The notes: generated by a model not told the origin, from the letters alone. 64,000 nt of DNA from Alcaligenes sp. SDU_A2 (GCF_038237375.1 NZ_CP151273.1:1364001-1428000); one strand, 5' to 3'; counted from the stretch's first letter, positions 17,175 to 26,106 are shown. A program made the numbers and translations.

Positions 17175-18145
17175 TGAGCCAATTGACTGCCAGCCAGGAC
17201 GCCGAAGTCGTCCTGGCCCAGCCCCGGGGTTTCTGTGCCGGGGTGGATCGCGCCATCGATATTGTTGAGCGCGCTCTGGAACTGCATGGCGCGCCAATTT
17301 ATGTGCGTCATGAAATCGTTCATAACCGCTATGTGGTGGACGACCTGCGCAACAAAGGGGCGATTTTCATCAAGGAACTGGACGAGGCTCCTGCCGGGGC
17401 CATCGTCATTTTCTCGGCGCATGGTGTTTCGCGCCAGGTGCGCGACGATGCGCAGGCGCGCGGCCTGAAGGTGTTTGACGCGACCTGCCCGCTGGTGACC
17501 AAAGTACACATTGAAGTCTCGCGCATGCGTGCCGAAGGCCGTGAGATCATCATGATCGGGCATGTGGGCCATCCCGAGGTCGAGGGCACGCTGGGCCAGG
17601 CCGACGGCGGCATGTACCTGGTCGAGACGCCCGAGGATGTGGCGCGGCTGCAGGTGGCCGATCCCGACAAGCTGGCTTTCGTCACCCAGACGACCTTGTC
17701 GGTGGACGATGCGATGGTGGTGGCCGATGCCTTGCGGGCGCGTTATCCCAATATTGTCGAGCCCAAGAAAAGCGATATCTGCTATGCCACGCAGAACCGG
17801 CAGGATGCAGTCAAGATCATGGCTCCCCAGTGCGATCTGGTGTTGGTGGTTGGCAGCACCAACAGTTCCAATTCGAACCGTTTGCGTGAAGTGGCTGAGC
17901 GCAAGGGGGCCGAGGCCTATTTGCTGGACAAACCCGAAATGATCGATCCGGCCTGGCTGGTGGGCAAAAAGCGCGTCGGCGTGACTGCCGGCGCATCGGC
18001 CCCGGAAGTGTTGGTCAATCAGGTAATCGAGCGATTGCGTGAATTGGGCGTGGGGCGGGTGCGTGCCCTGGACGGGGTGGAAGAAACGATTGCTTTCCCC
18101 TTGCCCCGTGAACTGTCGCGCAAAATCGAGAAGCTGAATAAATAA
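17174..18145 (+). CDS. ispH: 4-hydroxy-3-methylbut-2-enyl diphosphate reductase
   Basis: Iron-sulfur enzyme of the last step of the MEP isoprenoid pathway, making IPP and DMAPP from HMBPP. 323 aa from the ATG at 17174, which shares one base with the fkpB stop; an adjacent GTG at 17171 is possible. The three cluster cysteines are C21 (PRGFCAGVD), C105 (DATCPLV) and C203 (ICYATQNRQ). Substrate-contact motifs SAHGVS, TQTTLS and TNSSNSNRL are intact. It forms an operon with fkpB and probably maiA. Confidence 0.97.
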   Translation: MSQLTASQDAEVVLAQPRGFCAGVDRAIDIVERALELHGAPIYVRHEIVHNRYVVDDLRNKGAIFIKELDEAPAGAIVIFSAHGVSRQVRDDAQARGLKVFDATCPLVTKVHIEVSRMRAEGREIIMIGHVGHPEVEGTLGQADGGMYLVETPEDVARLQVADPDKLAFVTQTTLSVDDAMVVADALRARYPNIVEPKKSDICYATQNRQDAVKIMAPQCDLVLVVGSTNSSNSNRLREVAERKGAEAYLLDKPEMIDPAWLVGKKRVGVTAGASAPEVLVNQVIERLRELGVGRVRALDGVEETIAFPLPRELSRKIEKLNK

Positions 18146-18181
18146 AACCGGTGCCATCTGGAGCGCAGGACAGGAGACAGC

Positions 18182-18826
18182 ATGATTCTTTATAGCTACT
18201 TTCGCAGCTCGGCGGCTTACCGGGTGCGCATAGGCCTGAACCTGAAAGGGCTGGCCTATCATATCGAGCCGGTGCATCTGCTGCAGGACGGCGGGCAACA
18301 GCATCAGCCGGGGTATGCGCAATTGAACCCGGCCGAACTGGTGCCGACATTGGTCGATCAGGGCCAGACCATCACACAGTCCCTGGCGATTCTGGAATAC
18401 CTGGAAGAGCGCTATCCGCAGGCCCCTTTGCTGCCCGCCGATCCAGTGCAGCGTGCCTGGGCCAGATCGATGGCGCTGGCGGTGGCCTGCGATATTCATC
18501 CGCTGAATAATTTGCGGGTTTTGCAATATCTGAAGCACGAATTGCACGTGCCGGACCCGGAACGCGATGCCTGGTATCGGCATTGGGTGGCAGCCGGTTT
18601 CCACGGTCTGGAGGCGCTGGTGCAGCGGCATCGCGATGGTCGCCATTTTATTTTCGGCGACCAGCCCGGCATGGCCGAGGCTTGCCTGATTCCGCAATTG
18701 TTCAATGCGCGTCGTCTTGAGTGCGATCTGGCACCTTATCCTACCTTGCTGGCGATCGAGGAAAAGTGCTTGGAATTGTCGGCTTTTCAGGAAGCGGCAC
18801 CCGAGCGCCAGATTGATGCCGCCTAG
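18182..18826 (+). CDS. maiA: Maleylacetoacetate isomerase (zeta-class GST)
   Basis: 214-aa glutathione-dependent isomerase that converts maleylacetoacetate to fumarylacetoacetate in tyrosine/homogentisate breakdown. The zeta-class active-site motif SSAAYRVRI lies at residues 9-17. It is followed by the LNPAELVPTL thioredoxin-fold element with the cis-proline and the NLRVL helix of the C-terminal domain. No fahA or hmgA is next to it; it simply follows ispH by 36 bases. A maleylpyruvate isomerase role (gentisate pathway) is an alternative that motif reading cannot exclude. Confidence 0.88.
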   Translation: MILYSYFRSSAAYRVRIGLNLKGLAYHIEPVHLLQDGGQQHQPGYAQLNPAELVPTLVDQGQTITQSLAILEYLEERYPQAPLLPADPVQRAWARSMALAVACDIHPLNNLRVLQYLKHELHVPDPERDAWYRHWVAAGFHGLEALVQRHRDGRHFIFGDQPGMAEACLIPQLFNARRLECDLAPYPTLLAIEEKCLELSAFQEAAPERQIDAA

Positions 18827-18867
18827 ATGGCGTTAATGCGATACAGAAGGTTCCCGGCCCTTCACAG

Positions 18868-18889
18868 CCCGCCCGCATGGCGGGTTTTT
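18868..18889 (+). terminator. Intrinsic terminator after maiA
   Basis: CCCGCC and GGCGGG around a CGCAT loop, followed by five T. It closes the fkpB-ispH-maiA unit. Confidence 0.8.
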
Positions 18890-18929
18890 CATGTTCGGGG
18901 AAATAACAGATAGGCAGGAGGCGAAAACA

Positions 18930-19805
18930 ATGAAAATAGGTTTTTGTGGCTTGGGATTGATGGGTCAGCCTATGGTGCGCCGATTGTTGCAGGCCGGGCA
19001 TCAGGTGCGGGTCTGGAATCGGTCTGCCGATAAGGCCCGGGAGTTGGTGCAAGCAGGCGCACTGTGGTGCGATAGCCCAGCGGCAATGGCCGGCGAGTGC
19101 GAAATCGTGATGCTGTGTGTGTTCGATGCCCAGGCGGTACACGATGTGGTCTTGGGCGAACAGGGATTGGCTCAGGCTCGGGGCACGCTGCGCATCGTGG
19201 TGGATCATTCTTCGATTGCGCCGCGGGCCACGCGCGAGATGGCCGCTTCCTTGCAGGAGCATTGTGGTGCGCAGTGGCTGGATGCGCCGGTGTCCGGCGG
19301 TGTAGGCGGTGCAGAACAGGGGACCTTGGCCATTATGGTCGGCGGCTGTGCGCAGGCATTGGAGCAGGTGCGTCCTGTCTTGTCGGTCTATTCACAGCGG
19401 GTTACGTTGATGGGGCCGGTCGGAGCCGGACAAGTAACAAAATTATGCAATCAGACCATTGTGGCGACGACCTTGACGGCCATTGCCGAAGCGTTAAGCC
19501 TGGCCCGGGACAATGATGTGGATGCCGCTTTGCTCAGTCAGGCCTTGGGAGGGGGCTGGGCGGATTCGGTACTGTTGCAACTATTTGTGCCGCGCATGAC
19601 ACAAGGCACGGAACAGGTAAAAGCCACTATTGACACCATGTTGAAGGATCTGGACACCGTTGCGGACCTGGCGCGCAGCAGTTACACGACGATGCCCGTC
19701 GCACATGCCGCGCAGCAGACATATCGGGCGGGACACAGGCTGGGAATTGGCGCTCGGGACGTGGCGGAAATCGTAAAAGTGCTCGGTTACAATTTCAATA
19801 AATAA
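18930..19805 (+). CDS. NAD(P)-dependent beta-hydroxyacid dehydrogenase (3-HIBADH family)
   Basis: 291-aa cytosolic oxidoreductase. The ATG at 18930 follows AGGAGG closely, which sets the start at MKIGFCGLGLMGQPM. The N-terminal Rossmann GLGLMG loop (residues 6-11), the DAPVSGGVGGAEQGTL substrate motif and the catalytic lysine in GAGQVTKLCNQ are all present. The family includes 3-hydroxyisobutyrate, tartronate semialdehyde and L-serine dehydrogenases. Neighbours give no hint, so I leave the substrate open. Confidence 0.85.
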   Translation: MKIGFCGLGLMGQPMVRRLLQAGHQVRVWNRSADKARELVQAGALWCDSPAAMAGECEIVMLCVFDAQAVHDVVLGEQGLAQARGTLRIVVDHSSIAPRATREMAASLQEHCGAQWLDAPVSGGVGGAEQGTLAIMVGGCAQALEQVRPVLSVYSQRVTLMGPVGAGQVTKLCNQTIVATTLTAIAEALSLARDNDVDAALLSQALGGGWADSVLLQLFVPRMTQGTEQVKATIDTMLKDLDTVADLARSSYTTMPVAHAAQQTYRAGHRLGIGARDVAEIVKVLGYNFNK

Positions 19806-19887
19806 ACCACGGTGCTTAAACTTAGTTTCGGTATCATGACGGCAATCTGAAAATCCAGGTTTTCTGGTTTGACAAAAAGGGAAGTAA

Positions 19888-21342
19888 ATGAAGAAAAGTA
19901 CAGGGGTTGTCGCTCTGGTCGTAGCATTGGCCGCCGTCTACGGTGGGTCGACCTGGTATATGGGCCAGAAGACCGAAGAGCTGGTGCGCGAAAAAGTCGC
20001 CGAGTTCAATACGGTGGCGGCCGAAAAGCTCAAGCAGTCCGGCATCGACGGCAAGGTCACGATGGCCGTGGTGGAATACAAGCGCGGCGCATTTTCGTCC
20101 GACGCCCGTTATGTCATCAGCATTGCCGGCCAACAAGACCAGGAAAAGCCACTGGAACTGACCTTCGATGACAAGATCAGCCACGGTCCGTTGCCCCTGG
20201 CTGCATTGCAGCAGGGCAGTTTTGCACCGGTTGCCGCCATGTCGCACAGCACCCTGGTCAAGACCAAAGATACCGAAGGCTGGTTCAAGCTGACCGGCGA
20301 CAAGACCCCGCTGTGGGCCGATACCTTGGTGGGTTTTGACGGTGCCGTGGATTCCACCACGCACTTTGAAGCCATCAAGAACCAAGGCGATACCGTCAAA
20401 GTGGAATTCAGCGGCGGTCAACTGCGCGCCAAGGCAGGCGGCAAGAGCGACGATATTCTGGTGTCGGGTAACTTCCCCAGCTTGTTGGTCGATGATATTG
20501 GCGAAGACCCCCTGAAGCTGCAGGCTGCCAATTTTGTGCTCGATTTCAAGCAGATCGGCGATATCAATGTCGATGGCACGCAGACATCCAAGCTGAGCGT
20601 GGACAATGTTCAGTTCCAGACGCCCGAGAGCGAAGGCTTTAGCTTCAAGCAGATCGTGGCCGATACCGATAGCGTTTCCAAGGCGTCCCTGAACGACACC
20701 AAAGTGCGCTATGTGTTCGCCGACATGATGTTCGAGAACAAGCTGAACCTGGGTTCGGCCGAACTGGTCATGAATCTGAACAGCCTGTACGTGCCTGCGC
20801 TCTCGGCGCTCAGCACGCTGGTGTCGGACCCGGCCTTTGAAGAGAAGGTGGATAACGACGATCCTCAACTGACGCAGCAATTGCTCGATCAGGTCTTGGT
20901 GGCACTGGAGCACAAGCCGGTTCTGGGTATTGATCCGCTGCGTTGGTACAACGCTCAGGGCGAGACCAAGGCCACACTGAACGTGAACTTGCAAAAACCG
21001 ACGGCCAGCGCTGCAGAATTGCAGCAAAATCCGGAAATGTGGCTGCAGGCGATTCCTTCGGCTCAACTGACGCTGTCGGTGTCCAAGCCCATGCTGCGTG
21101 ATGTGGCTGCCCAGTTGGACAAGGCTGAGGGCACGGCTCCCCAGGAAGGCGCTGCCGCCATGCTGGACATGATGCTGGAAGCGGCCGTTCAGCCTTATGT
21201 TGAATCCAAGCTGCTCAAGCAGGACGAAAAGACGGTGTCCACCGAAATTAAATACCTGGGTGCCGATCAGGTGTTTGATATCAATGGTCAGCGTTTCACC
21301 ACCAAAGATCTGATGGGTCTGGTGTTGATGAGCATGATGTAA
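19888..21342 (+). CDS. YdgA-like DUF945 protein
   Basis: 484 aa, one N-terminal membrane anchor or uncleaved signal (residues 5-24, ending STWYMGQ) followed by a long periplasmic domain. The order MKKSTGVVALVVALAAVYGG, GQKTEELVREKVAEFN and the beta-strand-rich body match DUF945, the family of E. coli YdgA. The middle has repeated beta-type segments and the C-terminus ends in a hydrophobic LMGLVLMSMM. Function is not established. It is monocistronic, with a strong terminator 18 bases after the stop. Confidence 0.8.
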   Translation: MKKSTGVVALVVALAAVYGGSTWYMGQKTEELVREKVAEFNTVAAEKLKQSGIDGKVTMAVVEYKRGAFSSDARYVISIAGQQDQEKPLELTFDDKISHGPLPLAALQQGSFAPVAAMSHSTLVKTKDTEGWFKLTGDKTPLWADTLVGFDGAVDSTTHFEAIKNQGDTVKVEFSGGQLRAKAGGKSDDILVSGNFPSLLVDDIGEDPLKLQAANFVLDFKQIGDINVDGTQTSKLSVDNVQFQTPESEGFSFKQIVADTDSVSKASLNDTKVRYVFADMMFENKLNLGSAELVMNLNSLYVPALSALSTLVSDPAFEEKVDNDDPQLTQQLLDQVLVALEHKPVLGIDPLRWYNAQGETKATLNVNLQKPTASAAELQQNPEMWLQAIPSAQLTLSVSKPMLRDVAAQLDKAEGTAPQEGAAAMLDMMLEAAVQPYVESKLLKQDEKTVSTEIKYLGADQVFDINGQRFTTKDLMGLVLMSMM

Positions 21343-21360
21343 TTCGCTCTGGCCTTGCCG

Positions 21361-21393
21361 AAAAAGCCCACTTATCATAGGTGGGCTTTTTTT
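21361..21393 (+). terminator. Intrinsic terminator after the YdgA-like gene
   Basis: AAAAAGCCCAC pairs with GTGGGCTTTTT around a short loop and is followed by more T. Palindromic element C begins just beyond it. Confidence 0.88.
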
Positions 21394-21396
21394 ATG

Positions 21397-21439
21397 TTCT
21401 TCGAGAAATTTCGGGGATTCCTTTGTATTGGGCAGGCCC
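21397..21439 (+). repeat. Conserved flank next to element C
   Basis: This 43-base segment starts TTCTTCGAGAAATT and contains GGATTCCT and GTATTGGGC. Nearly the same sequence occurs in reverse complement at 35769-35810, on the other side of element D. The core of C and D has the same orientation, so core and flank are inverted relative to each other in one of the two copies. Confidence 0.8.
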
Positions 21440-21729
21440 TTTGGGCCAAGCAGAGAGAACCACGGATTCTCGCCAGGCCGGCCATAGCAGGCTGGCTTGG
21501 CTGGGTCCTTCGCCCGCGCTGAGCGCGGGTTCCCTGGTCAGGATACTGGAGCGGGCGGGGCGTGAACTCGCAGGGTGATTCGTCCACTGGACGAATCACG
21601 AGCGTCCTGCTCGAACAGCACGCCCCTTGCCTCCCGCCCCAGTATCCCGCCTGCGGCGAAGGCCCTGACTCGCCCGCCGGCCTGCTATGGCCGGCCTGAC
21701 GAGAACGGCACCGCTGTGCTTGGCCCAAA
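21440..21729 (+). repeat. Large palindromic element, copy C
   Basis: 290-bp element. Outer arms TTTGGGCCAAGCA (21440-21452) are matched exactly at 21717-21729. The next arm pairs are TTCTCG/CGAGAA, CAGGCCGGCCATAGCAGGC with its complement, CCTTCGCC/GGCGAAGG, GGATACTGG/CCAGTATCC and GGCGTG/CACGCC. Inner stem GCAGG/CCTGC leads to a central perfect 12-bp hairpin GTGATTCGTCCA/TGGACGAATCAC. Side hairpin CCCGCGCT/AGCGCGGG is in the left arm, followed by the family motif GGTTCCCTGGTC. It sits after a terminator, between genes reading the same way. Bases 21730-21977 after it show no gene. Confidence 0.9.
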
Positions 21730-21977
21730 CGGCGGGACGTTTGCGTACGCCCTACAAGATAGCAGCCATACGCTGAATGTCTTGTTGGATATGGCTATAG
21801 CCGGGGCTATGCCGTCGGTGTTTTGCGCCTTGAATGGCATCTTCAAAAAGCCAGTGCGTCATCGACTGGGTAAACAGGGTCCCGAAATTCTTTGAAGAAC
21901 CTTTTTATGATGTGCTGGCGGTGCCGTTCGTGTCACCAGCGTCTGTTTTGCGGGTTTTTTAGCTAAGGTAGGAAAGC

Positions 21978-22355
21978 ATGGCGAGTTTGTCGGATCAGTT
22001 GTCCAGGCTGGTGTACAGCACCGAGCAGGGCCGGATGTGCCCGGACTGCGGTCAGTCTCAGCCCCGGTGCGTCTGCGAGCAACAACGCAAATTGGCGCAG
22101 TTGTCGCAAGCGCAGGGGCCGGTGCGCCTGATGCTGGAGACCAAAGGGCGCAAGGGCAAGGGCGTGACGGTGGTGCAGGGCCTGATCATGGACGAATCGA
22201 GCCTGAAGGCCTTGCTCAAGGAGCTGAAAAACGCCTGCGGGGCCGGCGGCACATGGAAGGACGGCGTCTTGGAGATCCAGGGGGAGCACCGCGATCTGGT
22301 GCAGGCCCGCCTGGAACAACGGGGCTTGAGCGTCAAGCGGGCCGGCCGACCATAA
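21978..22355 (+). CDS. yciH: SUI1/eIF1-like translation factor (YciH)
   Basis: 125-aa small protein of the bacterial SUI1 family, related to eukaryotic initiation factor eIF1. The N-terminal part has a four-cysteine knuckle (C21, C24, C31, C33: CPDCGQSQPRCVC). The SUI1 core follows with TKGRKGKGVTVVQG and LLKELKNACGAGGTWKDGVLEIQG. E. coli YciH has been proposed to affect start-site fidelity under stress. Its stop lies only 8 bases from the stop of the convergent mipA gene. Confidence 0.92.
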   Translation: MASLSDQLSRLVYSTEQGRMCPDCGQSQPRCVCEQQRKLAQLSQAQGPVRLMLETKGRKGKGVTVVQGLIMDESSLKALLKELKNACGAGGTWKDGVLEIQGEHRDLVQARLEQRGLSVKRAGRP

Positions 22356-22363
22356 TTCGGGTA

Positions 22364-23128
22364 CTAAAAGCTGTAGCCTAGCCCTACGCCGCCGAACACG
22401 CTGCTGTCTTTCTCGACCAGTGGGCTGTCTTTAGCCTCCCGACCCAGGGTAGTGACGCCCAGCACGCCTTGCAAAGACCAACTGTCGCCCAGTTTGTGGG
22501 TGAATTGCCCGTACAGCGAATAAGAACGAAAACCGGCATCGGGCCGGTAGGCGCGCAATTGACCGTTGCTGGCGGCCGCTTCGTGGGGGCGCACGCCAAA
22601 ATAAGTGCGCATGGCTTTGTCATTGGACCATTTGAACTCACCGCCCAGGGACACGCTGCTGCGCTGATTGTTCCAGACCCGGTAGCTCAGATCGAGCACG
22701 GCATTGCCGCCATAGCCGTTTTTAAGAGCTTGGTAATAACCGGCCTCCAGGTGTGCGCGGCCCAACTGCAAGGCGGTGAACACCCCCACGTTGCCGTGAC
22801 GGTCGATATCGTCGGTGCCATGCAGACGGTCGGCATCATCCGCTTTGCGCGAGCGCGATAGCGAGGCATACGTGCCGATCGTCCAGTTTTCGCTCAGGTT
22901 CATTTGCAGACCCAGGGCGGGCTGGCCCGCTTTGGGCGCAATAAAAAAATGACCGTTGCGATGTGATAGAAATGGGTAAGGGCGTGCGCCGTAGCTGTCC
23001 GCACCTTCGTACTTGGGCATAAAGCCCAGGCCTGCCCCGACCGTGGTTTGCTGGGCGATAGCCTGACCTGTTCCTGCAGCAAGCAGAGTGATCAGCAGAC
23101 AGGGGCGTGCAAGAGAGCGGACATGCAT
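22364..23128 (-). CDS. MipA/OmpV family outer-membrane protein
   Basis: 254-aa predicted beta-barrel. The start ATG at 23126-23128 has AAGGA 7 bases upstream, giving MHVRSLARPC and a signal peptide that ends near GQAIAQQ. The mature part starts TTVGAGLGFMPKYEGADSYG, a typical MipA/OmpV opening. It alternates short amphipathic strands and ends in an aromatic residue (GVGLGYSF), as outer-membrane barrels do. E. coli MipA scaffolds murein synthesis; other members are porin-like. An intrinsic terminator hairpin lies only 20-50 bases upstream of the start. Confidence 0.88.
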   Translation of the reverse strand: MHVRSLARPCLLITLLAAGTGQAIAQQTTVGAGLGFMPKYEGADSYGARPYPFLSHRNGHFFIAPKAGQPALGLQMNLSENWTIGTYASLSRSRKADDADRLHGTDDIDRHGNVGVFTALQLGRAHLEAGYYQALKNGYGGNAVLDLSYRVWNNQRSSVSLGGEFKWSNDKAMRTYFGVRPHEAAASNGQLRAYRPDAGFRSYSLYGQFTHKLGDSWSLQGVLGVTTLGREAKDSPLVEKDSSVFGGVGLGYSF

Positions 23129-23149
23129 GGGACGATCCTTGTAAAACAG

Positions 23150-23179
23150 AAAAAATACGCCCGCATGGGTAGCGGGCGT
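23150..23179 (-). terminator. Intrinsic terminator in front of mipA
   Basis: Read leftward, ACGCCCGC and GCGGGCGT form an 8-bp stem (23172-23179 / 23157-23164) with a 7-base loop, then a T-run (23150-23155). It lies about 20 bases before the mipA start codon. It could end transcription of the upstream DsrE-like gene or attenuate mipA. Confidence 0.75.
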
Positions 23180-23261
23180 GCTTATCCTAACAAGGTTTGC
23201 CGGTCCAAGAAACAAATAATGACCGAACGGTACGGTATGTTGTTTGCAACCTACATGTCTA

Positions 23262-23564
23262 TCAGGCGCGTATGTAGAGCCATCCCGCCTGCTGCAAGAG
23301 CACCAGTGTGGTGACTGCGCCTTGGTCCAGGACGTGCAGGCGGGCTGGGGCCTGGAGGCCTTGATTGCGCAGCGTATTGGGACACAGATAGGTGTAGGCG
23401 TCGCTGTCGTGAGCCTGGTCGTTCAGGCAGGCCGCGACGGCCTGCGCGTTGGCGATGATGCGCACTTGAGCATCAGGCATATCGCTGAGCAGATTGCGGG
23501 CGTTGCTGCGCGCGCGTTGCAAGGCATCGGGCGTAGGGGCGTGAAGCAGGACCTGGGCCGTCAT
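23262..23564 (-). CDS. DsrE family protein
   Basis: 100 aa with the DsrE/F-like fold pattern: an N-terminal strand AQVLLHAPT, a helix rich in Ala/Arg, VRIIANAQAVAACLND, then TYLCPNTLRNQGL and a C-terminal GAVTTLVLLQQAGWLYIRA. One cysteine in the CPNTL loop occupies the place of the sulfur-carrying cysteine of active DsrE-like proteins. Such small proteins handle persulfides or remain uncharacterised. It starts 21 bases downstream of dsbG and is likely co-transcribed with it. Confidence 0.75.
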   Translation of the reverse strand: MTAQVLLHAPTPDALQRARSNARNLLSDMPDAQVRIIANAQAVAACLNDQAHDSDAYTYLCPNTLRNQGLQAPARLHVLDQGAVTTLVLLQQAGWLYIRA

Positions 23565-23585
23565 GGCTGGGCTCCATAGAAAAGG

Positions 23586-24362
23586 TTAGCGCGGCCCGAA
23601 GGCGCGTTGGGCGACGTCGGGAGAAGCGCCGGTCTGCATCTGGATGCGGCCTTGTTCGTCTTGCCAGACCAGAGCCGGCGTGGCGCGCAAGTCCCAGCCG
23701 ACCATCAGATCTTCGTTGGCTGTCAGTTGGGCGTCGATGTCCGGCGGAATCGCAGACAGACCTTTGATGCCGCCGCTACGGTCTTTAAGCATGGCCACCG
23801 AGTGGTCGTGCAATGCCGCCGTAGGGTCCTGGGCGGCCAGGATGGCGGCCGATTTGGGGCCGCTAGTCGGGGTCAGAATACCCACGGGGATATGACGCAG
23901 TTGCACCTTGCCTGCATCCACCCAGGGACGGGCCATTTGCCAGAGCTGCATGCAATAGGGGCAATTGGGATCGGTGAATATATACACGACCCGAGGGGCA
24001 TCATCCTTGCCGTCGGCAATCCAGCGTGATTTTTCCAGTTTATCCAGCATGTCCTTGGCAATGGCAGGTTGTACCAAGGTGTCCAGGCCGGCAGGGCGGA
24101 CTTCTTCGCCTTTGGCGTCGATCAGGGTACCGACCAACATATGCTGGCCGTCGGGCAGCGCATAGATGGCCAGAGGGTGGTTGCCATTGTAGGCTCCCCA
24201 GGCTTTCAGGCCGCCGGGGGCGTCGAACTGCCCGACGATGGACAAGCCTTGTTCTTGCAAGGATTGCAAGGCGGGGGGCAGATCGGCGGCCTGGGCAAGC
24301 GCGCTGGAGCACAGCAGGCCGGCCAGTGTTGCGCGAAACAGAAACGAAGAAGGCATGGTCAT
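23586..24362 (-). CDS. dsbG: Thiol:disulfide interchange protein DsbG
   Basis: 258-aa periplasmic thioredoxin-fold protein with a signal peptide (residues 1-25, cleavage after ALAQA), an N-terminal dimerisation region and a CPYC active site at C134-C137 (TDPNCPYCMQLW). The cis-proline loop is RATPALVW. The length fits DsbG/DsbC. In relatives it reduces sulfenylated or wrongly paired cysteines and is recycled by DsbD. I chose the ATG at 24360-24362 because AGG lies 8 bases upstream; an ATG two codons later is possible. It is preceded by a very AT-rich 120-bp stretch that probably holds its promoter. Confidence 0.92.
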   Translation of the reverse strand: MTMPSSFLFRATLAGLLCSSALAQAADLPPALQSLQEQGLSIVGQFDAPGGLKAWGAYNGNHPLAIYALPDGQHMLVGTLIDAKGEEVRPAGLDTLVQPAIAKDMLDKLEKSRWIADGKDDAPRVVYIFTDPNCPYCMQLWQMARPWVDAGKVQLRHIPVGILTPTSGPKSAAILAAQDPTAALHDHSVAMLKDRSGGIKGLSAIPPDIDAQLTANEDLMVGWDLRATPALVWQDEQGRIQMQTGASPDVAQRAFGPR

Positions 24363-24488
24363 GGGAATACCTGAAAAACGGATCAACATAGTCTTTATAT
24401 ATCTAATGAAAATATATAAATAATAAAATTACATAAAGAAGTGGGACTATGTTTGTTGCCTGGAGTTCCCGGATGAATCTGTTACGGG

Positions 24489-25103
24489 TCAGGCAGTGAC
24501 ATTCACCAGGTCCGCCAATTGAAGCAGATGGTAGGTTTCGTGGACCGGCAGGCCCATGATGCCAGTGTAGCTGCCGCTAATATGGCGCACGAACAAACCT
24601 CCCAGGCCTTGAATTCCGTAAGCGCCGGCCTTGCCCATCGGCTCGCCGCTGGCGCAGTAGCTGTCAATCTCGCGTTCGCTCAATGTTTTGAAGCTGACTT
24701 CGCTGATGCTGATGCTTTCGTATTCGTTACCATGGGCACCCAGACTGAGCGCGGTCATGACCCGGTGCGTTTTGCCTGAGAGGGCGCGCAAAATGCGGCG
24801 GGCATCGTCCTGATCAGCGGGTTTGCCGAAAATGTCTTCGCCCAGGCAGACGGTGGTGTCGGCTGCCAGGATGGCACGCTGCGGGTCCAGATCCGCGTGC
24901 GCGGCGCGCCACTCCAGGGCACGCAGCAATTTGTCGCGTGCCGTGCGGCGCACGTAATCCAGAACACGTTCGTCGGCCAGGCGCGGCTCGTCCTCGCCGG
25001 GTGGACTGGGCACATCCAAGATGTCGTGGGGTACGCCCATGCTGTTCAGAATATCGTGGCGGCGTGGACTGGCGGAAGCGAGGTAGATGGGCAGAAATTG
25101 CAT
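24489..25103 (-). CDS. maf: Maf family nucleotide pyrophosphatase
   Basis: 204-aa house-cleaning NTP pyrophosphatase that hydrolyses dTTP/UTP or modified nucleotides. The motif set is complete: LASASPRRHDIL near the start, the ADTTVCLGEDIFGKP catalytic loop, KTHRVMTALSL and YGIQGLGGLFV. The start is the ATG at 25101-25103; upstream in-frame codons are Pro/Ser/Arg-rich and overlap rlmH. The last gene of the leftward rlmH-maf part of the block. Confidence 0.92.
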   Translation of the reverse strand: MQFLPIYLASASPRRHDILNSMGVPHDILDVPSPPGEDEPRLADERVLDYVRRTARDKLLRALEWRAAHADLDPQRAILAADTTVCLGEDIFGKPADQDDARRILRALSGKTHRVMTALSLGAHGNEYESISISEVSFKTLSEREIDSYCASGEPMGKAGAYGIQGLGGLFVRHISGSYTGIMGLPVHETYHLLQLADLVNVTA

Positions 25104-25129
25104 GATGCGCAAGTGGGGGGAGGCGCTGT

Positions 25130-25600
25130 TCAGGCGCGGTGATAAGGATGGCCGGTCATGACCGACCAGGCACGGTACAACTGCTCGGCCAGCAGGATGC
25201 GCACTAAAGGGTGGGGCAGAGTCAGGGAGGACAGGCGCAGCATGCTGTGACAGCTTTGCTTCAGGGCTGCATCCAGACCGTCCGGGCCACCCACCAGAAT
25301 GGCGATATCGCATCCTTGGCCGCGCCAGCGCTCAAGTTCCTGGGCCAGCTTGACGGTGGTCAGATCTTTGCCGCGCTCGTCCAGGGCAATGCGCAGAGCC
25401 TGCGCCGGGATGGCGGCTTCGATGCGCTTGGCTTCGGCCTGCATCATCTGAGCGGCGGTTTTGCCGCCGCTGCGCGGCTCGGCCTTGATTTCGCGCAGTT
25501 CCAGGGCGCAGTCGGCCGGCATGCGGCGCGCGTATTCCTGCCAGCCCTGCTCGACCCAGTCGGGCATGCGCTGACCAACGGCGATGACAATCAGTTTCAT
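25130..25600 (-). CDS. rlmH: 23S rRNA (pseudouridine1915-N3)-methyltransferase
   Basis: 156-aa SPOUT methyltransferase acting on helix 69 of 23S rRNA in assembled 70S ribosomes. It starts [15 protein letters not shown], has [10 protein letters not shown], the SAM-binding knot segment [13 protein letters not shown] and the [19 protein letters not shown]-terminus; the length is exact for the family. It follows rsfS, as in most proteobacteria, but an intrinsic terminator hairpin stands between them only 13-45 bases before its ATG. No good Shine-Dalgarno is visible. Confidence 0.97.
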   Translation of the reverse strand: MKLIVIAVGQRMPDWVEQGWQEYARRMPADCALELREIKAEPRSGGKTAAQMMQAEAKRIEAAIPAQALRIALDERGKDLTTVKLAQELERWRGQGCDIAILVGGPDGLDAALKQSCHSMLRLSSLTLPHPLVRILLAEQLYRAWSVMTGHPYHRA

Positions 25601-25612
25601 GAAAGCGTTCGT

Positions 25613-25645
25613 AAAAACAAAAAAGGCCGCCTTTAAAGGGCGGCC
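25613..25645 (-). terminator. Intrinsic terminator between rsfS and rlmH
   Basis: Read leftward, a 7-bp GGCCGCC/GGCGGCC stem (25639-25645 / 25625-25631) with a TTTAAAG-type loop, followed by a long T-rich run (25613-25624). It lies inside an otherwise conserved operon and right before the rlmH start, so it may act as partial terminator or attenuator. Confidence 0.75.
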
Positions 25646-25675
25646 CGGACGCCGCCGGCTGGGGCGGAAAAGAGC

Positions 25676-26080
25676 TTATTGCTCGTCGTCGTCGGCGCTG
25701 GCGTAAAAACCCGGCTGCGGGATTTGACGCGATTGCGGCAGCAGATCGACGTCTACGGGACGTTCGCCCCAGAGCTCTTCCAGGTTGTAATACTGACGGA
25801 TGGTCGGCTGCATGCAATGCACGACGATATCGCCCAGATCGATCAGGACCCATTCGCCCGTATCGTCGCCTTCGTGGGCCAGGATGGGCACTTTGTGCTC
25901 TCGGGCCTTGTCGATGACGCTGTTGGCCAGTGCGCGGGTCTGGCGGTTGGATGTGCCGCTGGCAATGACCACGCGGTCGAACAGACCGGTCATGTGGGTC
26001 GTGCTGAAGACTTTGATGTCTTGCGCCTTGACGTCTTCGAGGGCATCGATGACGATGCGTTGGAGTTTTTCTATATTCAT
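25676..26080 (-). CDS. rsfS: Ribosomal silencing factor RsfS
   Basis: 134-aa protein that binds L14 and blocks subunit joining during starvation. It starts MNIEKLQRIVIDALEDVKAQDI and contains TTHMTGLFDRVVIASGTSNRQ, GEWVLIDLGDIVVHCM and the RQYYNLEELWG end of the core. A short acidic tail (SADDDEQ) follows. It lies between nadD and rlmH, the usual order. The ATG is at 26078-26080; longer in-frame versions read into nadD and are unlikely. Confidence 0.96.
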   Translation of the reverse strand: MNIEKLQRIVIDALEDVKAQDIKVFSTTHMTGLFDRVVIASGTSNRQTRALANSVIDKAREHKVPILAHEGDDTGEWVLIDLGDIVVHCMQPTIRQYYNLEELWGERPVDVDLLPQSRQIPQPGFYASADDDEQ

Positions 26081-26106
26081 AAAAAGAACTATACAGGGCA
26101 GGCCTG

